Shown piece by piece: positions 26,893-34,885 of a stretch of 64,000 nt of DNA; the stretch's first letter is position 1, and each line of letters begins with the position of its first letter. Origin of the DNA: Planctomycetaceae bacterium (GTDB lineage: Bacteria > Planctomycetota > Planctomycetia > Pirellulales > Pirellulaceae); NCBI GenBank assembly GCA_012729315.1, contig JAAYDI010000065.1, positions 62,001 to 126,000 of the forward strand, written 5' to 3'. The translations under genes were made by a program, and so were the position numbers. Below the pieces are notes generated by a model. That model was not told the DNA's origin and searched no databases. It saw only the letters and a program-made list of their open reading frames with translations.

Positions 26893-26924
26893 GGCCCGAG
26901 CGGAGCTGCCGTCGGGCCGTTTTC
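26893..26924 (+). terminator. Intrinsic terminator after tgt
   Basis: GGCCCGA (26893-26899) pairs with TCGGGCC (26912-26918), with a further CGG/CCG inside, followed by GTTTTCT. It lies 110 bp after the tgt stop. The surrounding 321-bp spacer also holds the 10-bp palindrome ATCTTAAGAT at 26860-26869 and the 13-bp tandem repeat listed separately, but no gene. Confidence 0.55.
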
Positions 26925-26946
26925 TGATGCCAGTTTCTGATGCCAG
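26921..26946. repeat. 13-bp tandem repeat, two copies
   Basis: TTTCTGATGCCAG at 26921-26933 is repeated exactly at 26934-26946, overlapping the T tract of the putative terminator. Confidence 0.9.
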
Positions 26947-27102
26947 CGACTGGCGGTCGGGGCGCGCAGGCCCGGATGTGGCCGCCGGTTCCCGGTTGTG
27001 CCGCATGCTGAGTTCAGTGATGCGCTGAGAGATCGGACCAATGTGCCGGGCGGTGCCGTGGCGTGGCATCCGGCCGACCCGTGAAGGGGGAAACAGCATT
27101 CC

Positions 27103-27471
27103 ATGCCAGCTACGTTGTATTCAATCGTCGGCATATTGCTGGCGGAAGGCGACAAAACGCCGTCCGGCCCGGCCAGCATGCTGCTACAGTTGGTGCCGTT
27201 CATTCTGATTGCGGTGTTCTTCTACCTGCTGTTGATTCGACCCGAGCGGCGGAAGCGCGCGGAGCTGACCGCGATGCTGAACAATCTCAAGAAGAACGAC
27301 CGCGTGGTGACGATTGGCGGTATCTTCGGCACCGTGGTCAACGTGCAGAAAGAGCTGGACGAAGTCACGCTCAAGGTGGATGAGAACACGAATACGAAGC
27401 TGCGGATGCAGCGCGCGGCCATCGCCCGCGTGCTCGCCTCTGACAGCGCCGCGCCGGCGAAAACTGATTGA
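27103..27471 (+). CDS. yajC: Preprotein translocase accessory subunit YajC
   Basis: The 122-residue protein has one transmembrane helix (about 27-45, VPFILIAVFFYLLLIRPERR) and the YajC cytoplasmic beta domain with LKKNDRVVTIGGIFGTVVNV. YajC associates with SecDF and YidC in the inner membrane. The N-terminal tail before the helix is longer than in E. coli. It is followed 59 bp later by secDF and preceded by tgt, the usual gene order. Confidence 0.95.
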   Translation: MPATLYSIVGILLAEGDKTPSGPASMLLQLVPFILIAVFFYLLLIRPERRKRAELTAMLNNLKKNDRVVTIGGIFGTVVNVQKELDEVTLKVDENTNTKLRMQRAAIARVLASDSAAPAKTD

Positions 27472-27530
27472 TCAGTCACACGTACCCAGACCCGCCCCAT
27501 GAGGTTCTCGGGAATTAGGAAGTTCTTGTC

Positions 27531-30500
27531 ATGCTTGATTCCTTGTACTTGCCCGTGTTGATGGCCCAAGAGCAGAGCGCTGTTTCTGGTGGGGCATTGA
27601 AGATTCTGCAGTTCTTTGTCATCGTCGCGCTGGCGATCGTGTTGCCGATCATGCTGGGATCTGCCGTGGCCAAATGGCTGCGGATGCGCGGTTACGAGTG
27701 GAAACTCAGCCTGATCTTCGTCACGGTGGCGATCGGCCTGTTGATCGTCATCCGCGCCTACGACTTTGAACAGGGCAAGTTCCGCATGCCCATGGGGGTG
27801 GACCTCAAAGGCGGTGTGGTGCTGATCTACGAGATCGATCTGGGCACGCGGGGGGCGGCAGCGCGGGGCGACGACGGGCCGGAAATCAATATGCCGGACC
27901 TCGTCCAAGCGCTCACCAACCGGATCAACCCCAGCGGCACCAAGGAAATCGTGATTCGCCCCTACGGCGACCGGCAGGTGGAGATCATCATTCCGGAAGT
28001 CGAGACGGAAGAGGTGACGTACATCAAGCAGCAGATCGGCACGGCCGGCATGCTGGAATTCCGCATTGTGGCCAACACGCGCGACCACCAGAACATCATT
28101 GCGCTGGCCGAAGAGCAGGCACAGCATCCGGATCCGGCGCGCCGGATCAGCAGGAACGTCATGAGCCGCACCGAGATGGACGGCGCGCCGCACGAGGAAC
28201 GCGTGGGATTCTGGGCCCAGGCCGCCAAAGAAAAGCTCAAGGCCATCGAGCTCGAAGGAAATATCCTGCGCAACGGCACGACCGGCGAAATGATTGATCG
28301 CCAGGCGCTCGGCCCGATCCGGGATAACCAGCAGACGCTCGAGGACTACCTGCAGGAAAACGGGCTGCAGGATGTCGACTTCCTGGTGGCCACCAACGAT
28401 GGCTGTGACGTGACGGGCGACTACCTGGGGATGGTGGCGGCCAGCACGGACCAGTACCTGACCCCGTGTGTGAACTTCCGCATGCGGGGTGAGGGGGTCG
28501 CCAAGTTCCATCTGCTGACCAACTCGAATCTGCCCGACACGGATTCGACCCCACCCTTCTATCGGCATCTGGGGATCATCCTGGACGAGCGGATCATTTC
28601 CTTCCCGCGGTTGCAATCGACCATCAGCGACAGCGGGCAGATCTCCGGCAACTTCACCCAGGATGAAGTCGATTTCCTGGTCGGCATCCTGCGGGCGGGC
28701 AAACTGCCGGCCACATTGAAGAAGGTCCCGATCAGCGAGAACCACATCGGCTCGATGCTCGGCGACGACACGATCCAGAAAGGCAAGACCGCCACCATCG
28801 TGGCGATGCTGGCCGTGTTCATATTCATGGCTGTCTACTACCGGTTCGCCGGCCTGGTGGCGTGCGCGGCGCTGGCCGTGAACCTGCTGTTCGTGTTCGC
28901 CATCATGATTCTGGTCAACGCGCCGCTGACCCTCCCCGGCGTGGCGGGAATCGCCTTGACCGTCGGTATGGCCGTGGACAGTAACGTGTTGATTTTCGAA
29001 CGCCTGCGGGAAGAACTGGCGCGTGGTACCGGCCTGCGGATGGCCATCCGCAACGGCTTCGATCGGGCGACGACCACGATCATCGACTCCAACCTGACGA
29101 CGATCATCACGGCGATCGTGCTCTATGTGATCGGCACCGACCAACTGCGTGGATTTGCCGTCACCTTGACACTCGGTCTATTGGTGAGCATGTTCACCGC
29201 CGTCTTCTGCTCGCGCGTCGTGTTTGACATCGCCGAACGCCGCGGCTGGATCAAGGATTTGCGGATGATGCGGTTGCTCGGCGAGACGCATATCGACTTC
29301 ATCGGCAAGTGCGGCATTGCCGTCACCTGCTCGTCGGTCGTCATCCTGATTGGTCTGGTCACGTTCTTCATACGCGGCAAGTCGATTTATGACATCGACC
29401 TCACCGGCGGCGTGTCGGTCACGATGGTGTTGCAGGACACGCTGCCGCCGGATCAGGTGCGCAGCCGCCTGGAGGAACACTTCGAAGATGCGACGCCGGC
29501 CGTCAGCTGCACCGTCAATACCGTGGGCGTGGAAGGTCGTCCGGAGTCCAGCGTCTACAAGATCGACGCGAACCTCACGGCGGCGAGCGAGCTGGAAGAG
29601 GCCCTGGCGGAGGCGTTTCGCGATGAGAACGGCAACAGCATGCTGCTGGCGTACCGCATGGAGTATGCCGACGTGAAGGCTCTGGCCACCACGCCCCGGA
29701 CGCCGGAAGCGGTACCGGCCGCACCGGCCGCCGCGGCGGAACCAACGCCTCCGGAACCGCCCGCCGATCCCGCACCCGCGGCACCAGCCACTGACCCGGC
29801 ACCAGCCACTGACCCGGCACCAGCTACTGACCCGGCACCAGCCAGCGACCCGGCACCGGCCAGCGACCCGGCACCGGCCAGCGACTCGGGGGCCTCTTTG
29901 CGGCGCGACCTGCCCCCCGATGCCATGTTGGCCTGGGCAGGTCCGGCTCAGCAGGATGCGCCGGAAGTGGTGCCGCCCGATGAAGTACCAGCAGTGGACA
30001 CCGTGCCGCCGGAAGCGGAAGCGCCGGCCGTGCCGCCGGCCGCTGCGGGCGAGACCGCACCGGCTGCCGCGGCGGAACAACCGGCTGCCGAGGTAACGTC
30101 TGTGGCGCGGCTCACCTTTGAAAACGCCATCAGCGCGCCGACTCTGCGGCAGTCCATCGCGCGAGCGTTTGGCGAAGTCTACGCGGCTGACGATACACCG
30201 GCCGCGGAGGGCACCGGCACGGACGTGACGGAGGAAGTCGAGGTGCCCGGCCTGTTCGTCGACACAGATGAGTTCTTCGACTGGGAGCAGACGAGCGCGG
30301 TGACGAGCAAGGAATGGTACGTGCGGATGACTGCCACGCCTGAGCAGTTGGAAGCGGTGCTGCAGCGGATGGAGCAGAATCTGGCCAATATGCCCGTGTT
30401 CCTGTCGTCGAGCACGGTGGGCGGGCAGGTGGCCGGGGACAGCCGCCGGCTGGCCGTGGCCGCTCTGGTGGCCAGCTGGATCGGCATCGTGATCTACGTG

Positions 30501-30986
30501 TGGATCCGGTTCCAGAACCTGGTCTTCGGTCTGGCCGCCGTGCTCGCGCTGGTCCACGACGTGCTCATTACCATTACTGCCATCGCCGTGAGCGCCTACC
30601 TGACGGATTATCTGGGATTCCTGCTGATAGACGATTTCAAGATCAACCTGACCTTGGTGGCCGCCTTGCTGACCATCATCGGTTACTCGATCAACGACAC
30701 GATCGTGATTTTCGACCGCGTCCGCGAAGTGCGCGGCAAGAGTCCGCAGATCACCGGCGAGATGATCAATCGGAGCATCAATCAGACGTTGAGCCGCACG
30801 TTGCTCACCGCGTGGACCGTGCTGCTGGTGACACTCATTCTGTACATCTTCGGCGGAGCGGGCATCCATGGATTCGCGTTTGCGATGACGGTCGGCACGA
30901 TCACCGGGGCGTACAGTACGGTGTACATCGCCGCACCCATCGTGCTGTGGATGCTGCGGACGGAGAAGAAGCCGGCAGCTGATTAA
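27531..30986 (+). CDS. secDF: SecD-SecF fusion, protein export subunit
   Basis: One 1151-residue frame joins SecD (about 1-570, with MGVDLKGGVVLIYEID, periplasmic domain and six helices) to SecF (about 570-1151, with IYDIDLTGGVSVTM and six helices). SecDF uses proton flow to pull exported proteins through SecYEG. Inside the SecF periplasmic domain, residues about 715-850 form a Pro/Ala/Asp-rich insertion with six to seven repeats of (P)AP-A(T/S)-D, encoded by 18-bp DNA repeats. Usual SecF lacks this. The ATG at 27531 is used; another ATG (MAQEQ) 24 nt on is possible. Follows yajC by 59 bp. Confidence 0.96.
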   Translation: MLDSLYLPVLMAQEQSAVSGGALKILQFFVIVALAIVLPIMLGSAVAKWLRMRGYEWKLSLIFVTVAIGLLIVIRAYDFEQGKFRMPMGVDLKGGVVLIYEIDLGTRGAAARGDDGPEINMPDLVQALTNRINPSGTKEIVIRPYGDRQVEIIIPEVETEEVTYIKQQIGTAGMLEFRIVANTRDHQNIIALAEEQAQHPDPARRISRNVMSRTEMDGAPHEERVGFWAQAAKEKLKAIELEGNILRNGTTGEMIDRQALGPIRDNQQTLEDYLQENGLQDVDFLVATNDGCDVTGDYLGMVAASTDQYLTPCVNFRMRGEGVAKFHLLTNSNLPDTDSTPPFYRHLGIILDERIISFPRLQSTISDSGQISGNFTQDEVDFLVGILRAGKLPATLKKVPISENHIGSMLGDDTIQKGKTATIVAMLAVFIFMAVYYRFAGLVACAALAVNLLFVFAIMILVNAPLTLPGVAGIALTVGMAVDSNVLIFERLREELARGTGLRMAIRNGFDRATTTIIDSNLTTIITAIVLYVIGTDQLRGFAVTLTLGLLVSMFTAVFCSRVVFDIAERRGWIKDLRMMRLLGETHIDFIGKCGIAVTCSSVVILIGLVTFFIRGKSIYDIDLTGGVSVTMVLQDTLPPDQVRSRLEEHFEDATPAVSCTVNTVGVEGRPESSVYKIDANLTAASELEEALAEAFRDENGNSMLLAYRMEYADVKALATTPRTPEAVPAAPAAAAEPTPPEPPADPAPAAPATDPAPATDPAPATDPAPASDPAPASDPAPASDSGASLRRDLPPDAMLAWAGPAQQDAPEVVPPDEVPAVDTVPPEAEAPAVPPAAAGETAPAAAAEQPAAEVTSVARLTFENAISAPTLRQSIARAFGEVYAADDTPAAEGTGTDVTEEVEVPGLFVDTDEFFDWEQTSAVTSKEWYVRMTATPEQLEAVLQRMEQNLANMPVFLSSSTVGGQVAGDSRRLAVAALVASWIGIVIYVWIRFQNLVFGLAAVLALVHDVLITITAIAVSAYLTDYLGFLLIDDFKINLTLVAALLTIIGYSINDTIVIFDRVREVRGKSPQITGEMINRSINQTLSRTLLTAWTVLLVTLILYIFGGAGIHGFAFAMTVGTITGAYSTVYIAAPIVLWMLRTEKKPAAD
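29774..29886 (+). repeat. 18-bp repeat array in the secDF linker
   Basis: Units close to GACCCGGCACCAGCCACT recur six times in tandem with a few third-position changes (ACT, AGC, GCC GGC), encoding APATDP or APASDP. It is in frame throughout. Confidence 0.85.
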
Positions 30987-31026
30987 GCATTAAGCACGCG
31001 ACCGGGCCCGCGACTCGCAATGGGAT

Positions 31027-31053
31027 CCACCTGCCAGCCTGCCTGGCAGGTGG
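31027..31053 (+). terminator. Strong hairpin after secDF
   Basis: CCACCTGCCAG (31027-31037) pairs perfectly with CTGGCAGGTGG (31043-31053) over the loop CCTGC, 41 bp after the secDF stop. There is no T tract, so it may stop transcription with help or protect the 3' end. The rest of the 308-bp spacer holds the octamer repeat below and no gene. Confidence 0.6.
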
Positions 31054-31077
31054 CTTCGCCAACGCGTCCACCACGGC

Positions 31078-31108
31078 CATTCCGTCATTCCGTCATTCCG
31101 TCATTCCA
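31078..31108. repeat. Octamer TCATTCCG tandem repeat
   Basis: About four tandem copies of TCATTCCG (the first truncated, the last ending CA) occupy the spacer between secDF and the LysM gene. The core GTCATTC is the same word used in the 43.3-43.5 kb inverted repeat. Confidence 0.85.
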
Positions 31109-31294
31109 TCATTCTCCTCCTACAGTTCCTACGACCGTTGTCACCCGTTGTTGTTTCGGTGATGTGGGGGAATTGGGAGGCAATTCCTTTGGTTCGCTGG
31201 TGCTGCCCGGACGATCTCGATCATGTGACGCTGCGCCGTGACCGGCCGGTCCCTGCGCGGCCCGTGACTGGATCGAGACAAGGGGAAACCGCCA

Positions 31295-31960
31295 GTGAAA
31301 CGGATGAGTCTGTTGAAGCGGTTGACGCTTGGAGTGGGGATCATCGCTCTGGGCGTCTTCGGATCGCTGCCATTTTACCGTCCGGTACCGGCTGTGCCGA
31401 CAGTGGCCGCGGACGCTACTGCCAACCAATTGTCACTTGGTGCCGGAGTGTCGCTGCAGATGCCCGGGCAGCAGATGACGGTTCCGCTGGAGGCCAAGCC
31501 ACCGGCGCCATGGGCGGACGAGCGGGACGCGGAGGAGCGGCCGGCGGCGGAACTGGCGACGGATCCGAAACTGGCTGCGCAGACCGCGCCGCCTGCGCTG
31601 CCCGATGAGTATCGTCCGTTGTTCAAGCCGGCGCAGGCCTCGGGCAGAGCGGGACGAGTGGTGGGGCTGGATGGCCGGGTGCCGCCGCGCAGCAAACCGC
31701 TCAAGAAACACACCATTCACGACGGCGATACGCTCGAGTCGCTGGCCGTCCGGTATCTGGGCGACGCACAGCGGGCGGTGGACATCCTGGCCGCCAACCC
31801 TGACGTGCTGGCCGACCCACAGTTGCTGCCGATCGGTGTGGCGATCGTCATCCCCACCGGGGCCACCGCTGCCAGCAAGCCGGCCGTTGAGGAAGCCGTG
31901 CCAGAGGACGAGCCGCGCCTGGTGCCGCTGCCCACCGGCGGATTCCGCCGCGGGAGCTGA
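31295..31960 (+). CDS. LysM-domain envelope protein
   Basis: A GTG at 31295 follows AGGGGA by eight bases and gives 221 residues. There is an N-terminal membrane anchor or signal (about 8-28), a low-complexity Pro/Ala/Glu region, and a LysM domain at about 138-187 (HTIHDGDTLESLAVRYLGDA, ILAANPDVLADPQLLPIGVA). LysM binds N-acetylglucosamine polymers such as peptidoglycan, so it probably tethers to the wall. The ATG at 31304 is an alternative start. It converges on the alpha/beta-hydrolase-fold gene, with four bases between the stops. Confidence 0.9.
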   Translation: MKRMSLLKRLTLGVGIIALGVFGSLPFYRPVPAVPTVAADATANQLSLGAGVSLQMPGQQMTVPLEAKPPAPWADERDAEERPAAELATDPKLAAQTAPPALPDEYRPLFKPAQASGRAGRVVGLDGRVPPRSKPLKKHTIHDGDTLESLAVRYLGDAQRAVDILAANPDVLADPQLLPIGVAIVIPTGATAASKPAVEEAVPEDEPRLVPLPTGGFRRGS

Positions 31961-31964
31961 AGCG

Positions 31965-32966
31965 CTACTTGAGTGGGCTGGTCCGATCGGTCCAGGGAAA
32001 AGTGGCTTCGCGGTCCACCAGACGGGTCTTGATGCACCCAGCCACCCACTCCCCGACGCGCAGATCGCGGTCGTAGAGCAGATCGATGCCCTGCACCGAT
32101 GTGTCCGCCTCGTAAAATAATACCGCGTCCTTGTCGTCGTTGTTGACGTGAGCGGCCTCGAACGACTTGTAGATCCGCCGGGCGTCGGCGTAGCGGGCGG
32201 TATCCTGTGTGCCCGCCACGAGCAGCAGCGACAGCTGGCTCAGAATCAGGCGGGCCCGCAGTGCCACGTTCACATTGACCCCCTGGAAGGACTGACGCGG
32301 CGAGATGAGGATCAGCGCCTTGACATCCTGGCCCATCTTGTACGTCGGGAGGTTGCGGACCTGCCAGTCCCGGACCGCCCAGTTGAGCGCCAGGGTCCCG
32401 CCAAAACCGACTCCCACCACGCCCAACTGCTCGATGTTCAGTTTCTCCTCGTTGTTCCGTTGCAGCAGATAACCTTTGACGGCTTCGACATCCAGCAGCA
32501 TGGCTTCGATACCCAGCTTGTTCAGCTTGTCGCGATCGATGGGCGTTTCGGAGTTGCGCAGCCGAACACTGCTGCCGTGCCCGCGCAGGTCCGGCACGAT
32601 GACCGCATGTCCCAGCATGATCTGCAGATAGTTGGCCAGCGGGTGCAGGTCGGTGCGACTGCCGTCCCAATCGTGCAACAGGATCAGCGGTACCGTGGTC
32701 TTCTTCTCCGGGCCCGGATAGTACGTGCACTGCAGGATCACGCCGTCTTTGGTATCGAGGGTGACGTCCTCGAAGGACTTTTCCGCAGGCTTCTTGGCGC
32801 GGGCCTGGGCCTGGGCCTTGACCTGGGCCTGGGGCTGGACCTGGGTCTTGACCTGGGCCCACAGCGACGACTCGGAGATCAGAACAGTGGCGGCGGCGAG
32901 GCATGCCACGGCCACCGTACGCGCGGACAGTACGCCGCGGATGGTGAGAAAGTGGGATCGGTTCAT
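31965..32966 (-). CDS. Secreted alpha/beta-hydrolase-fold protein lacking the Ser nucleophile
   Basis: AAGGAAG upstream and spacing favour the ATG at 32966 over a GTG 12 nt earlier, giving 333 residues. A signal peptide ends near residue 38 (SLWAQV), then a Q/A/K-rich linker built from DNA repeats. The hydrolase core has LILLHDWDGSRTDL, IVPDLRGHGSS and LLVAGTQDT. At the nucleophile elbow the usual GxSxG reads GVGFG (185-189): the catalytic Ser is Gly187. It is therefore probably not a normal esterase. Homologues may be binding proteins or use a different mechanism. It has its own promoter on the minus strand. Confidence 0.85.
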   Translation of the reverse strand: MNRSHFLTIRGVLSARTVAVACLAAATVLISESSLWAQVKTQVQPQAQVKAQAQARAKKPAEKSFEDVTLDTKDGVILQCTYYPGPEKKTTVPLILLHDWDGSRTDLHPLANYLQIMLGHAVIVPDLRGHGSSVRLRNSETPIDRDKLNKLGIEAMLLDVEAVKGYLLQRNNEEKLNIEQLGVVGVGFGGTLALNWAVRDWQVRNLPTYKMGQDVKALILISPRQSFQGVNVNVALRARLILSQLSLLLVAGTQDTARYADARRIYKSFEAAHVNNDDKDAVLFYEADTSVQGIDLLYDRDLRVGEWVAGCIKTRLVDREATFPWTDRTSPLK

Positions 32967-33020
32967 GGTTCCAGACACTTCCTTTAATAGTTCGCGCTCG
33001 GTGCCCCCTGGTACCTAACT

Positions 33021-33049
33021 ATCCTATGTCGCACGACTTCTGGCGTCAA
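33021..33049 (-). promoter_or_regulatory. Promoter of the alpha/beta-hydrolase-fold gene
   Basis: On the minus strand TTGACG (33049-33044) and TAGGAT (33026-33021) are separated by exactly 17 bp. Transcription would start near 33014, about 48 nt before the ATG. Confidence 0.6.
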
Positions 33050-33123
33050 CGAAGACCGTGGGCGAGGGGCGGTTTCCAGACTCGGCAGCCCGGGCGGGAG
33101 ATGCGGGTGCGGGAACGGCTTTC

Positions 33124-33148
33124 CGAATTCCTGAATTCCTGAATTCCT
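33124..33148. repeat. Octamer GAATTCCT, three tandem copies
   Basis: GAATTCCT runs 33125-33148 in three perfect copies, leading straight into the dispersed 38-bp repeat. Confidence 0.9.
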
Positions 33149-33180
33149 GAATTTCCCTGATCGCTCTCTCGAGAAAGTGC
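33143..33180 (+). repeat. Dispersed 38-bp element, copy A
   Basis: ATTCCTGAATTTCCCTG followed by ATCGCTCTCTCGAGAAAGTGC. The same 38 bp with two changes is found at 38592-38629. Both copies lie 43-48 bp upstream of a -35 box and in the same orientation to the gene. Confidence 0.85.
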
Positions 33181-33227
33181 GTTCCTGCATCTGTCAGGTG
33201 TTCAGGTGTGGGCAGGCCAAATCCGTC

Positions 33228-33256
33228 TTGTCTCTCCTAGGGTTCACTGCTATCCT
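33228..33256 (+). promoter_or_regulatory. Promoter of the small lipoprotein gene
   Basis: TTGTCT (33228-33233) and TATCCT (33251-33256) with a 17-bp spacer; transcription from about 33263, some 60 nt before the ATG at 33322. The repeat element copy A ends 47 bp upstream. Confidence 0.5.
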
Positions 33257-33321
33257 CCACCCCCCTGGGAAGCATCGCCATGGCAGTTGACCGTTTCGAG
33301 CGCCCGATGGATGGAGTTATC

Positions 33322-33981
33322 ATGCGCTACGCCACCACACGCCACACGTTGGGAATCCTGCTGATCCTCTGCCTGCCTGCCCTGGTCTGTTCGACGGGCT
33401 GTGCCGTGCTGTATCAGCTGGCCTATGGGGACGGTCACAAGATCGAGGCCAAATACACCGGCCTGAAAGGGAAGCGGGTGGCGGTCGTCTGCGTGATGAA
33501 CCCGTCGACCTATGGAGATGGTGAGGCGTCGACGATGCTGGCGGATGAGGTGGGGCGGATCCTGCGGCAGAAGATCGACAAGATTCAGGTCGTGCGTCAG
33601 GACGAAGTGGCGGACTGGATGGACACGAACGAGTGGGACGAATCTGATTTTGTCGAGATCGGGCGCGGCGTGAAGGCGGACGTGGTGGTGGGGATCGACA
33701 TCGACGCGTTCAGCATTCACGAGAGCAAGACGTTGTTGAAGGGGCGTTCGCGGCTGTCGACGACCGTCTACGACATGGCGCGCGACGGCGAAGAGGTTTT
33801 CCGTACAACCGACGCCGAGCACACGTTCCCGACAACCCACGCCGTATCGGTGCTCAATGCCAACTGGCGGACGTTTGAACGCACCTACATTCAGGTGCTG
33901 GCGGAGCACATCGCGAAGAACTTCTACGACTACAACATGGCCGAAGACTTCGCCCGCGACGGGGCCGCCTACGCCCACTGA
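33322..33981 (+). CDS. Small envelope lipoprotein, unknown function
   Basis: GGAG at 33311-33314 supports the ATG at 33322 and a 219-residue product. The signal ends in LVCSTGC, a lipobox-like site, so it is likely a lipoprotein. The mature part (GLKGKRVAVVCVMNPSTYGD, VVGIDIDAFSIHESKTLLKG) looks like a single alpha/beta domain resembling the GNA1162/LpoB-type folds that start with a strand, helix and long loop; that is an impression only. I cannot name it. It converges on ymdB with 12 bp between the stops. Confidence 0.82.
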   Translation: MRYATTRHTLGILLILCLPALVCSTGCAVLYQLAYGDGHKIEAKYTGLKGKRVAVVCVMNPSTYGDGEASTMLADEVGRILRQKIDKIQVVRQDEVADWMDTNEWDESDFVEIGRGVKADVVVGIDIDAFSIHESKTLLKGRSRLSTTVYDMARDGEEVFRTTDAEHTFPTTHAVSVLNANWRTFERTYIQVLAEHIAKNFYDYNMAEDFARDGAAYAH

Positions 33982-33993
33982 GCGGATTCGGGT

Positions 33994-34839
33994 TCAGTCG
34001 TCATCGGACTCGGACAAGATGGCGGCCGGTGCACAGAGCCGTTCCAGCCGGGGCAGATCACTTTCGCGCAGCTGCAGGCGGCGGATGCTCAGCGCGCGGC
34101 CGGTGGCGGGATCCACTTCCACCACGGTGCCACCGAGCCGCACGTCGTTCCGGGCGACCTGGAAGTAGGTGGGGCGGAACGTGACGGTGGTGAGCGTGAC
34201 GCGATCGATCTCGCGTCCGAGAATGCTCTCGAAGGGTCCGGTCATGCCCACGTCACATTGAAATGCGGTCCCGCGCGGCAGGATCTGTTCGTCGGCGGTT
34301 GCCACGTGCGTGTGGGTGCCCAGCACGGCCGACACCCGCCCGTCCAGGTACCGGCCCATGAGCTGCTTCTCACTGGTCGCTTCGGCGTGGAAGTCGAGCA
34401 CGCGGACCGGCACCGTCGGCGGGATGTCCTGGAGCAGCTGATCGGCGCGCGTCCAGGGGCAATCGACCGGGCGCATGAAGAGGCGGCCCAGCAGGCTGAA
34501 CACCGCCACGTCGACGCCGTTGGCGGCGCGCACCACGATCCAGTCCCGGCCGGGCGCCGACCGGGGAAAGTTGGCCGGTTTGACGATCGGCTGCCCCGTG
34601 TCCAGAATCGTCTCGATTTCGCTGCGCCGGTAGATGTGGTCCCCCATCGTGACGCAGTCGACGCCGGCCGCCCGCAGCTCGGCGAAGATCTTGGGGGTGA
34701 GTCCCGAACCGCCTGCGACGTTTTCTGCGTTGGCGATCACCAGGTCCAGCGCGGCTTCCATGCGCAGGCCCGGCAGCGCGCGCTGCACGATCTGTTTCCC
34801 CGGTCGTCCCACAATGTCGCCGATCAGCAGGATGTTCAC
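33994..34839 (-). CDS. ymdB: YmdB-family metallophosphoesterase
   Basis: The 281-residue protein begins MNILLIGDIVGRPGKQIV and has NAENVAGGSGLTPKI, TMGDHIYRR, KPANFP, DFHAEATSEKQLMG and GTHTHVATADEQILP, the metal ligands of the TIGR00282/YmdB family. B. subtilis YmdB hydrolyses 2',3'-cyclic nucleotides and influences the switch between motility and biofilm. It lies 46 bp after rny on the same strand, the same pairing as in Bacillus, which suggests it clears or senses RNA breakdown products. Confidence 0.93.
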   Translation of the reverse strand: MNILLIGDIVGRPGKQIVQRALPGLRMEAALDLVIANAENVAGGSGLTPKIFAELRAAGVDCVTMGDHIYRRSEIETILDTGQPIVKPANFPRSAPGRDWIVVRAANGVDVAVFSLLGRLFMRPVDCPWTRADQLLQDIPPTVPVRVLDFHAEATSEKQLMGRYLDGRVSAVLGTHTHVATADEQILPRGTAFQCDVGMTGPFESILGREIDRVTLTTVTFRPTYFQVARNDVRLGGTVVEVDPATGRALSIRRLQLRESDLPRLERLCAPAAILSESDDD

Positions 34840-34885
34840 AGGTGGTCCTCTGGAGGCTAAGGTTCCCCATGGCGGGCGCGGGCGG

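Noticed and set aside
27222-29144. Open frame antisense to yajC/secDF
   Set aside because: His/Asp/Arg-rich shadow of a strongly supported secDF gene.
29774-29886. Frameshift or assembly error in secDF at the repeats
   Set aside because: The frame is intact across every unit and the downstream SecF motifs are in the same frame.
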